NCBI GenBank assembly: GCA_001898335.1
Contig: MKTS01000001.1
Coordinates: 310,001 to 374,000, forward strand
Direction of reading: 5' to 3'
DNA from: Mucilaginibacter sp. 44-25
GTDB taxonomy: Bacteria > Bacteroidota > Bacteroidia > Sphingobacteriales > Sphingobacteriaceae
Length of the DNA: 64,000 bases
How positions within the stretch are numbered: position 1 is the first letter of the stretch; every line of letters starts with the position of its first letter. The position numbers were made by a program, and so were the translations under genes. Shown one piece after another: positions 24,309 through 32,300 of this stretch. The notes beneath the pieces were generated by a model. It saw only the letters and a list, made by a program, of their open reading frames with translations, was not told the origin of the DNA and did not search any database.

Positions 24309-24332
24309 AAAAAATGTTGCCCCGTTAACGGG
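24309..24332 (-). terminator. Hairpin plus T-run in the mgtC leader (attenuator candidate)
   Basis: CCCGTTAACGGG (24321-24332) is a perfect palindrome able to form a 4-bp stem with a TTAA loop, or a longer one with neighbouring bases. On the minus strand it is followed within 6 nt by TTTTTT. It lies between the leader ORF stop (24356) and the next start (24305), where an attenuator would be expected. Confidence 0.4.
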
Positions 24333-24355
24333 ACTGCATAAAATGAGCGGTCCGA

Positions 24356-24406
24356 TTAGCGGGAAGTTCTTGAATCTTGATAATTTATACTCGGACCAGT
24401 ATCCAT
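24356..24406 (-). CDS. Leader peptide of the mgtC-mgtA unit (16 residues)
   Basis: MDTGPSINYQDSRTSR, starting about 40 nt after the predicted transcript start. Its N-terminus matches the leader ORF of the porin-Nramp unit. An acidic residue and a Pro near the N-terminus recall the Mg2+-sensing leader peptides of Salmonella mgtA and mgtC by type, not by sequence. A hairpin with T-run follows. Confidence 0.5.
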   Translation of the reverse strand: MDTGPSINYQDSRTSR

Positions 24407-24453
24407 GTTTTTACGATTAAATAAACAGGCTATTGAACCTGTTTGGAATGATG

Positions 24454-24521
24454 CAAATGTAACTCGTTTTAATCGCTTTGGTTATTAGAGAACCTTTAGA
24501 ATATCATTATAAATTCATTAG
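24454..24521 (-). promoter_or_regulatory. Activator-type promoter with four half-sites at 11-bp steps
   Basis: On the minus strand, CTAATGA, ATAATGA, CTAAAGG and CTAATAA start at 24521, 24510, 24499 and 24488, exactly 11 bp apart. The -7 box TACATTTG (24461-24454) begins 27 bp after the start of the last half-site, the same distance as in the array at 19143-19232. No -33 TTTG is present. This promoter should drive leader ORF, mgtC, MntP-like gene, mgtA, the 34-residue peptide and the first response regulator. Confidence 0.75.
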
Positions 24522-24555
24522 AAAACCAATGGAATTTGCTGAATTATAATAAATT

Positions 24556-25923
24556 TCAGACGTGGGGGATTTCAACTGTGAAGGTGGTTCCTATGCCTGG
24601 CTGGGAATGTACGGCAATAGTTCCCTTGTGCAACTCGATGATCTTTTTAGTGAGCGACAAACCGATCCCGTTTCCCCCGGCAAATTTTTTGTCTCCACCC
24701 CGGTAAAATGCATGGAAGATTTTCGGTACTTCATCTTCCTTTATACCGATTCCCTGATCCTGGAAGCGCAAGATGGTTTTGTCTTTAAAATAGGTAATAG
24801 CTACGGAAGCCATTTTTTGTTCTGAAAATTTACACCCATTTTCGATCAGGTTCATAAAGGCGACTTTTAGCAAATATTCATTGCCTAAAACGGATATGAA
24901 ATCATCATCTTCAATTTCCTGTTCAAAAATGATGCTGATCTTAAATTCAGGATGGTCATGTATAGCATCATTACGGGCATCCAATAAAATTTCATCCAAG
25001 CGGATTTCTTTAAAGGAAATCTCTGTATGGTCATAATTTGCCTTTGCCAGGTCAAGCAGACTATTAGATAAGCGCACTAACTTTTGGGTATCACTAATGG
25101 CATGATGGATAGCATCCTTATAAAATTCATTGCTTCTTTCCTTTTCAACTGTTACCTGAAATTCGGTAAGCATGGCGGTGATCGGCGTCCTTAACTCATG
25201 TGAAATATTGGAGACAAATTCTTTCTGCGCGTCGAATGAGTTTTCCAGCCGGTTCAGCATAGCGTTGAAAGTGACCGCTAATTCTGCAATTTCATCTTTA
25301 CCATTTCCTTCTTTGACGCGCAAATCCAGATTGGTCGCCGTTATTTCTTCCACCTCGTCAATCAGGTCAGAAACAGGTTTTAAGGCTTTACTTGCAAAGA
25401 TATGACCGGATATATAAATCAGGATGATCGCAACAAAAAATGCAATGATCAGGGTATATTTCAGGTTTCTTAGTTTGGCATAGCCACTCTGGTCATTTGC
25501 AGCAGAGGTAATCACATAATCCTTATCATTGTGATGGTAGAGAATTCCGACCGCCTGCATTTCACCCTGGTAGAATTTGATTTGCTTTTTGGCCACGATC
25601 TCATCGATCATTTGCCTGGTTTCTTTTACTTTATCGATTTCAACCGCATCATGGTAAAGCAAATGGAAAGAAGTATCATAAATGGCTACTTCTTCCTGGA
25701 AAAAGGAATTAGGTGAATTTTTATAGATCAGTTGCAGCACCCTTGGTTGAATTTTTGCATCCAATAAAAGATTTGCTTTAATGATTGCCGTGTGGCGCAG
25801 TGAACTGTAATATTCTCTTTCCCTGTTTTCGGAAAATGACAAATAAACCACTAAAGCAAACGCCAATAGTAATACCGCAATACTGCCTGTAAAAATAAAG
25901 GTTAGTTTATTCCTTATGGTCAT
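24556..25923 (-). CDS. Sensor histidine kinase (HAMP-HisKA-HATPase)
   Basis: From the ATG at 25923 (MTIRNKL) the protein has 455 residues; nine more codons upstream are possible. Span 1 is at about 10-30, a sensor region of about 125 residues follows, then span 2 near 160-180 and a HAMP domain. The phosphorylated His is in SHELRTP. ATPase motifs are NLIENGCKF (N box), DQGIGI (G1) and GGNGIGLSL (G2). Its start overlaps the stop of the paired regulator by 17 nt. The periplasmic sensor domain is small, and a metal-ion signal is inferred from the linked genes. Confidence 0.92.
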   Translation of the reverse strand: MTIRNKLTFIFTGSIAVLLLAFALVVYLSFSENREREYYSSLRHTAIIKANLLLDAKIQPRVLQLIYKNSPNSFFQEEVAIYDTSFHLLYHDAVEIDKVKETRQMIDEIVAKKQIKFYQGEMQAVGILYHHNDKDYVITSAANDQSGYAKLRNLKYTLIIAFFVAIILIYISGHIFASKALKPVSDLIDEVEEITATNLDLRVKEGNGKDEIAELAVTFNAMLNRLENSFDAQKEFVSNISHELRTPITAMLTEFQVTVEKERSNEFYKDAIHHAISDTQKLVRLSNSLLDLAKANYDHTEISFKEIRLDEILLDARNDAIHDHPEFKISIIFEQEIEDDDFISVLGNEYLLKVAFMNLIENGCKFSEQKMASVAITYFKDKTILRFQDQGIGIKEDEVPKIFHAFYRGGDKKFAGGNGIGLSLTKKIIELHKGTIAVHSQPGIGTTFTVEIPHV

Positions 25924-26605
25924 TTTTTTCTTCTGTAAAGATAAACCCAAGTCCCTGTTTGGTATGGATTAATTTGTTCGTAAAATCTTTATCTATCTTT
26001 TTTCTTAGATAATTAATGTATACGTCAATAAAGTTTGTCCCGGTATCAAAGTGTGTGTCCCAGACCCGATCTGCAATTTCTGCTCTTGATAAGATTCTTT
26101 CGTTGTTTTGAACCATATATTCTAAAAGTTTCAATTCTTTAGGAGTAAGGTTGATTACTTTGCTGGAGCGTGTAACGGACTTAGTTTGATTGTTGATGAC
26201 AAGATCTGCATAGGTAATAAAAGAATTGCCTGCAATTATGTTACTATTTTTGCGATTCATTACCGCACGTACCCTTGCTAATAACTCCCTGAAATCAAAC
26301 GGCTTTACAAGGTAGTCATCAGCACCGGCATCGAAACCTTCTACTTTATCATCTGTAGTACCTAATGCAGTAAGTAGAATTATTGGAAGTTCTGGCTTTA
26401 CTAAACGAATTTCTCTGCACAGATCAAGGCCGTTGAGCTGAGGTAAAATTATATCTGAAATAAGCAGGTCATAGTCATTTCGTACAGCCATATTTTTGGC
26501 ACTCATGCCGTCAAAGGTTGCCGTAACCAAGTGGCCTTGTTCTTCAAGACCCTGTTTTACCAGCATGGCTATCCGTTCGTCGTCTTCTGCAATAAGTATT
26601 TTCAA
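25907..26605 (-). CDS. OmpR-family response regulator paired with the kinase
   Basis: 232 residues with the receiver domain EDDE 7-10, Asp51, Lys101 (KPFDFR) and a winged-helix domain ending 'KQGLGFIF'. It is a close relative of the regulator at 19253, with identical stretches such as 'FIDVYINYLRKKIDKD'. It is a candidate to bind the 11-bp arrays. No similar array is visible upstream of this gene itself. Confidence 0.92.
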   Translation of the reverse strand: MKILIAEDDERIAMLVKQGLEEQGHLVTATFDGMSAKNMAVRNDYDLLISDIILPQLNGLDLCREIRLVKPELPIILLTALGTTDDKVEGFDAGADDYLVKPFDFRELLARVRAVMNRKNSNIIAGNSFITYADLVINNQTKSVTRSSKVINLTPKELKLLEYMVQNNERILSRAEIADRVWDTHFDTGTNFIDVYINYLRKKIDKDFTNKLIHTKQGLGFIFTEEKNDHKE

Positions 26606-26717
26606 GTGAAATAATTTTGGATAAATTTAAGGATTTAAAAACTGGCACAAGACAACCAGGCTTTAAGAATACTTTACGAAACCGTAAAACAAAAGCACGA
26701 CGGCAAGGCGTAGCAGG

Positions 26718-26822
26718 GCAGTTGCGGCATGCGGTTCATTACATCTCGGGTTATCACGCTATATTTCATTCCCCGCCAGCCTCCATGCACTCGGCAGCAA
26801 TGAAATTCGTATCTCATAACAT
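26718..26822. repeat. Right copy of the cargo-flanking repeat
   Basis: Counterpart of 14797-14910, diverged but aligned along its full length, with the same order of blocks. A 107-codon plus-strand frame crosses it, but similarity between the copies is clearest in the DNA blocks. The two copies bracket the metal cargo. Confidence 0.65.
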
Positions 26823-27228
26823 AGCCGCCTTTCTTAAAATAAAGGCAACACACCGCCGTCACAAAATTAGCACCGCAGAAAACAGTAAAGGGCATGTAAA
26901 TGGTGCGGGGTGTTTGTTTTTTTGGCAGCACCACCCTTGACAGTTTTCTGCTTACTGCTGCCGGTTGTTTAAGTGGTGTAATGCCATGTTATGTATGCCG
27001 CTTTAGAGTGATGCGGAAAAATATATACCGTAGATTAATTAATAAATGGGCATAGAGTGGGTATTACCGGACAGGAAAACTTTGCTTGCAGGGCAGGTAA
27101 AATGCCTAACTAAAACCCTAAAAACGACTTTTTTTATTCAAAAACATTCATTATATTTGAATAACAAGTTCATTGACTATCTGTTACGAGTGCTTTAATG
27201 ATGCAAATGCAATCAAATGAAGTCTAAT
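26823..27228. other. Non-coding right end of the island
   Basis: I see no convincing gene in 26823-27228. The stretch is AT-rich towards the end. AATGATGCAAATG at about 27196-27208 also occurs at the mgtC promoter (24448-24460), perhaps by chance. Confidence 0.4.
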
Positions 27229-27251
27229 AAAATGAGACCCATTCGGTTACC
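27229..27251 (+). repeat. Subterminal direct repeat, right copy
   Basis: 23 bp matching 8930-8952 with one mismatch, same orientation, about 60 bp inside attR. Confidence 0.8.
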
Positions 27252-27311
27252 ATTATCATAAGAAAGCTTGATAACTACATTATAATCAATTTTTTAAGGG
27301 GTAGGATCATC

Positions 27312-27327
27312 ATCCTGCCATCCCGAC
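27312..27327 (+). repeat. attR core: duplicated tRNA-Pro 3' end
   Basis: ATCCTGCCATCCCGAC, identical to the end of tRNA-Pro at 8818-8833, without the rest of a tRNA. It marks the right junction of the island. Confidence 0.9.
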
Positions 27328-27347
27328 AACAAGTGATACCAAGTATC

Positions 27348-27382
27348 AAAACCCATAAATCATATGATTTATGGGTTTTTTT
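27348..27382 (+). terminator. Original tRNA-Pro terminator, displaced by the island
   Basis: AAAACCCATAAAT pairs with ATTTATGGGTTTT across CATATG, followed by more Ts. It has the same spacing and design as the hairpin after tRNA-Pro at 8856, but different stem bases. It was probably the native terminator before integration. Confidence 0.8.
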
Positions 27383-27491
27383 GTTTTAATTCTATCCAAG
27401 TCATCCATTAGATTAAATACCACAATAATATTTATTGCAATATTTTCGTTACGTATGCAAACACATCTGAACTCTTAGCATTTTTGTACAC

Positions 27492-27863
27492 ATGGAAATT
27501 CATAAACAAATAAGGATTGTGCTGTTCTTTGCAGCCTGTTTGTTTATTGCGAAGCCGTTTATTGGTTTTGGTATTCATGCTAATGTTTTTACACACACAG
27601 ACCATCCCACTATTTTACTAAAGAGCTTTAATAAGCTGCGTTTAGATAGCCTTGGCGACTCGGAATTCTGTAAAGACCAATCAAAGGATATTTATCCCGA
27701 CCCATTTTTGCCTTTAGCAATTACCATAGCCGGTTTGTTGTCATTGTTATATTCTGCGTTTAGAGGTATAACTATCGCTAAGCAGTCGCAATTATTAATA
27801 TTCAACATGGCTGCTTTGGGTGTACAGCCGACTTATATTAAACTCCACCAACTTACTATCTGA
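27492..27863 (+). CDS. Hypothetical membrane protein ahead of efflux genes
   Basis: 123 residues with hydrophobic segments at about 8-28 and 74-95, and a Cys/Asp-rich middle. No family recognised. Small exported or membrane proteins often open Bacteroidetes efflux operons; here 80 nt separate it from the TolC gene. It is the first gene to the right of the island. Confidence 0.5.
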   Translation: MEIHKQIRIVLFFAACLFIAKPFIGFGIHANVFTHTDHPTILLKSFNKLRLDSLGDSEFCKDQSKDIYPDPFLPLAITIAGLLSLLYSAFRGITIAKQSQLLIFNMAALGVQPTYIKLHQLTI

Positions 27864-27943
27864 TTTTACTGAAACAGCACGCTTCGTGCAAGGCCTTGTT
27901 TAACAAGTCGATTTATAAGTTTCATTAATTTCAATATTGTAAA

Positions 27944-29329
27944 ATGTTCAGTATAAATAAATACTGGCCGCTGGTTTTATTACTGCTGCCAAACATTGCC
28001 CGTTCTCAAAATACGCCAAGTATCAGCTTAAATTCCATGCTGGAGAAGGTTACGGCTTATGCACCATCTTTAAATGCAGATGCCGCCGCTATAAAAATAC
28101 GCCAAGCCCAAACTACCGAGGTTAGAAATAACTGGCTGCCATCGCTAAAACTAAACTACCAGGCAGATGTAGGAACTAATAATAACACTGCCGGCCCTTA
28201 CTTTGGCTTTGGTATTATACCATCAAATTCACGTGGTGTGCGTGATGAAAGCAACACATCTGCCACATTAACCAACTTGGGTATCGCAGCACTCGATTGG
28301 GAGGTTTATAACTTCGGCGCATACGGCGCCGCTAACAAAGCGGCGGAGGCTAATGTGGATGTTGAGCGTAAAAGGTTCGAGCAATCTAAATACACGCTTA
28401 CTGCGGCTACTATTGATAACTATTTGCAGCTTGGCCTGCTGCAAGACCTTATTACCATACAAAACCGTAACATAGAACGGAATAAGGAGATCCGGCGTTC
28501 TATACAGGCCCTCGCCAGAAGTGGTATACGTGCCGGGGTGGATACCAGTATTGCCGAAGCCGAAATATCAAAAGCCCGGTTGGTATACATAGACCTGGTT
28601 AACCAGGCCAGGCAAATACAGATCAATTTATCGGCACTTAGCGGCATACCCGCTGCTCAAATTGTAGCCGATACTACCACTCAGCAAAACCTGGCTGCCA
28701 ACACCGCCGAATTTAGCCTGTTTAACGCCGACACTTTAAATCACCCGGTTATTAATTATTACAAATCACTTTACAACAGCAGCTTGCAACAGGAAAACCT
28801 GGTTAAAAAAAGCTATTCGCCCAAAATATTATTAGAAGCGGCGGCATGGGGCAGGGGCTCAAGCATAAATGCCGAAGATCATTTTGGCCCGTTAGATACA
28901 GGCTGGGGTTTTGACAGGGGTAACTACCTGGTTGGCGTAGGTGTTAGTTATAACCTGTTTGATATAAGGCGACGGCACCTGAAACTTAGCACGCAAAAGG
29001 CGGAAACCGAATACGCGCAAAAAAAGCTTAGTGAACAAAAAGCTCTCATAGCGGCAGGCAGCAACCAGGCTGATGCTAATGTGGCTTCGGCAATTGACAG
29101 GCTGGGCGAAATACCCAAACAGCTTAAAGCCGCTAATGCCGCTTACAGGCAAAAATTTGCGCTGTATAAAAACGGCCTTACTGATATCATAGAACTGAAT
29201 GCCGCATTAAACCTGTTGTATCGTGCCGAGACCGATTTTACCACTGCCAAGTACAGCTATTGCCGTGCCTTATTCCAAAAGGCGGTTGTTGAAAATCAAG
29301 TTAACGCGATCCTAAAACTTTTAAAATAA
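27944..29329 (+). CDS. TolC-family outer-membrane efflux protein
   Basis: 461 residues. A signal peptide (MFSINKYWPLVLLLLPNIARS) is followed by two OEP repeats with long helices (for example 'FEQSKYTLTAATIDNYLQLGLLQDL') and the typical C-terminal 'KFALYKNGLTDIIELNAALNLLYRAETDF'. It forms the outer channel of a tripartite pump with the following RND permease and adaptor. It ends 8 nt before the RND gene. Confidence 0.9.
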   Translation: MFSINKYWPLVLLLLPNIARSQNTPSISLNSMLEKVTAYAPSLNADAAAIKIRQAQTTEVRNNWLPSLKLNYQADVGTNNNTAGPYFGFGIIPSNSRGVRDESNTSATLTNLGIAALDWEVYNFGAYGAANKAAEANVDVERKRFEQSKYTLTAATIDNYLQLGLLQDLITIQNRNIERNKEIRRSIQALARSGIRAGVDTSIAEAEISKARLVYIDLVNQARQIQINLSALSGIPAAQIVADTTTQQNLAANTAEFSLFNADTLNHPVINYYKSLYNSSLQQENLVKKSYSPKILLEAAAWGRGSSINAEDHFGPLDTGWGFDRGNYLVGVGVSYNLFDIRRRHLKLSTQKAETEYAQKKLSEQKALIAAGSNQADANVASAIDRLGEIPKQLKAANAAYRQKFALYKNGLTDIIELNAALNLLYRAETDFTTAKYSYCRALFQKAVVENQVNAILKLLK

Positions 29330-29337
29330 TCTACACT

Positions 29338-32300
29338 ATGTCAATGGTAACATCCGGACTAAAGCGACCCGTGACTACGGTAATCATCGTAGTGAGCCTG
29401 CTCATATTCTCGGTGCTAAGTGCAATAAAAATCCCCATAGATATCTTTCCTCAGCTTAATATGCCTACCATATATGTAATTGAATCTTACGGAGGTATGT
29501 CGCCGCAGCAGATGGAAGGTTTCTTCTCCACAAGTATGCAGGATCAGTTCCTGTATGTAAACGGTATCAAAAGCATTACCAGTAAAAATATTCAGGGCTT
29601 AACCCTGCTTAAATTGAGCTTTTACGAAGGTACGGATATGGCTGAAGCATCCGCTCAAGTGGCGCTACAGGTAAACCGGGTGATGAAAGCTTTCCCGCCG
29701 GGAGCATTACCGCCACAGGTAGTAAGGTTTGATGCTTCTTCGTTACCGGTTGGCCAATTAGTGCTGGCCTCAAAAACACGTAGTTTAAAAGAGATATATG
29801 ATCTGGCCTCAACACGCGTAAGGCCTACGTTCTCTTCTATTTCCGGACTCTCTGCTCCACCTCCCTTCGGCGCCAACTCCCGCTCGGTGATCATTAACGT
29901 GGATCCCAATAAACTCAGGAGTTACAGTTTAACTCCCGATGAGGTGGTAGAAGCAATGGCTAAATACAATGTTATGTCGCCATCCGGTAACCTGCGCATG
30001 AACAATACCATGTTTGTTACCACTATGAACACGCTCATCAAGAGTGTAGACAATTTTGGCAACATCCCGGTAGTTACTAAAGGGGGTACGCCTGTATTTA
30101 TAAAAGATGTAGCACGTGTATCTGACGGGGCCGACGTTACAGTAAGTTACGCCCTTATCAATGGCAAGCGTTCTGTTTACATACCGGTGGTAAAAACGGC
30201 CGACGCTTCTACCTGGTCTGTTGTGCAGGCACTAAAAGCAAAACTGCCGGATATACAAAGCTTGCTACCTAATGATGTTAAAATATCTTACGAGTTTGAC
30301 CAATCTGTCTTTGTTATCAATGCGGTAAAAAGTTTAATGACCGAGGGGGGACTCGGTGCCTTATTAACGGGCTTAATGGTATTATTGTTCCTCCGGGACT
30401 GGCGTAGTAGTTTGATCGTAGTGATTACCATACCGGTATCTATTCTGATAGGTTTAATGCTGTTGGGGATCTTTCATCAAACCATCAACATCATGACCCT
30501 GAGCGGGCTTGCTTTGGCTATCGGTATCCTGGTTGACCAGGCAACGGTAACCATAGAGAATATACACCAGCATCTGGAGATGGGTAAATCAAAACGTTTA
30601 GCCATCTATGACGCTTGTGAGGAGATCTCGTTTCCGCTTTTGCTTATCCTGTTGTGTATACTCGCTGTTTTCGCGCCATCATTCATGATGAGCGGCGTAC
30701 CTAAAGCTATGTTTTTGCCGCTTTCACTATCCATTGGTTTAACCATGATCGTTTCTTATATCATAGCGCAAACCCTTGTACCTATATTAAGCAACTGGAT
30801 GATAAAAGCTGAGCAATATCAGCATTATCACCATGACCAGGTACATGCACATGCCGGAGAGGGGCTCGATGCTGCCGAACGCAACCAGGTTGACGCACAT
30901 TTAAAGGAAGAAAAAAAACATCCGGAGCAAAATGATCTATTTGAGCGTATAAAGATGCGCTTTATGAAAATCATCAATAAGTGGATGCCGCGTAAAAAAG
31001 CTATTGTTCCGGCTTATATAGGGGGTGTTTTCTTGTTAGCAGGAATCTGCTTTGTGGTGATTGGGAAAGACATGATGCCTAAGTTGAACAACGGCCAGTT
31101 CCAGATACGTATTAAAGAACCGGATGGTACCAGGCTGGAGCGTACGGAAGCTAAGCTTAAGGAGGTATTAAAAATTATTGATAGTACCTCTAACCATCAT
31201 GTAGCTATTACATCTGGCTTTGTTGGGCTTATACCCAGCAGTTATGGAGTAAGTAACCTGTATGTATTTAATACCGGCACACATGAAGCAGTTTTGCAGG
31301 TGAACCTTGATGAAGGCTATCATGTGAACATGGATGATTTTAAGGAGGCATTACGTAAAAATATTGCATACGCCCTGCCCGAAATGCGAGTGACATTTGA
31401 ACCTATTGACATGACCGAGAAGATCATGAGCCAGGGAGCATCCACACCAATTGAGGTAACTGTAGCAGGGCGGGACATGACTCAATTACAAGACTATAGT
31501 AACAGGTTGATAAGCAAGTTGCAAAAGGTAAATTACTTGCGTGATGTGCAGAACAACCAGCCTATGCATTTTCCGATCATCGCTATCAAGCTTGACCGTT
31601 TGAAGATAGCGCAAATGGGGTTAAGTGTATCAGAGATAGCCCGCTCAGTAACGGCAAGTACATCATCGAGCCGTTTCACTGAAAAAAACCTTTGGCTTGA
31701 TGAAAAATCAGCTTACACCTATCAGGTTCAGGTGCAAGTGCCCGAGTTTGTAATGAACACGATGGATGAACTGCGCGAGATACCGCTGGTAAAAGGCCAG
31801 AGCAGCCCTGTATTGGGCGATGTAGCCGAATTTACTACGCAATACGTGCCCGGAGAATATGATCGCCGAGGCCCACGCCGCTACCTTACGGTGAGTGCCA
31901 ACATCAATCATAAAGACCTTGGAACCGCTACAACAGCTGTACAAAAAGCAATTGATGAAATGGGTACACCACCCAAGGGTGTAGTAGTGCGAATGGAGGG
32001 CATGTCAAACCTGTTGACGGAAACCATGAGCAGTTTGCAAAACGGTTTGCTATTTGCCGTGTTGGTTATCTTCCTGCTGCTGGCAGCCAATTACCAGTCA
32101 TTAAAATTATCGCTCACTGTACTTTCTACCGTACCTGCGGTAATACTGGGCTCGCTGCTGATGCTGCTGTGTACAGGTTCAACGCTTAACCTGCAATCCT
32201 ATATGGGCATGATCATGTCTACCGGCGTTTCTGTGGCTAACGCTATTTTGATTGTAACCAATGCTGAGAAGCTAAGATTAGATTATCAGGATGCGACACG

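Larger units (their letters stand above)
8834..27327. mobile_element. Mobilizable genomic island in tRNA-Pro carrying Mg2+/metal homeostasis genes
   Basis: About 18.5 kb between two copies of the tRNA-Pro 3' end. Mobility genes are grouped at the left: tyrosine integrase, HTH/excisionase-like proteins, hairpin-rich oriT candidate, MobC and relaxase. The right two-thirds is metal-transport and two-component cargo, all on the minus strand. No conjugation (type IV secretion) genes, replication gene or transposase are seen, so transfer would need a helper. A 23-bp direct repeat (8930 and 27229) lies just inside both ends, and a looser 110-bp repeat (14797 and 26718) brackets the cargo. Confidence 0.88.

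Noticed and set aside
24306..24453. M-box or other known Mg2+ riboswitch in the mgtC leader
   Set aside because: I could not find the conserved M-box blocks or its three-helix layout. The leader is short and holds the small ORF and one palindrome.
26617..26940. 107-codon plus-strand frame across the right repeat copy
   Set aside because: No family, unusual His/Ala/Lys composition, and the equivalent frame in the other copy (14797-14910) is interrupted. The DNA repeat explains it better.
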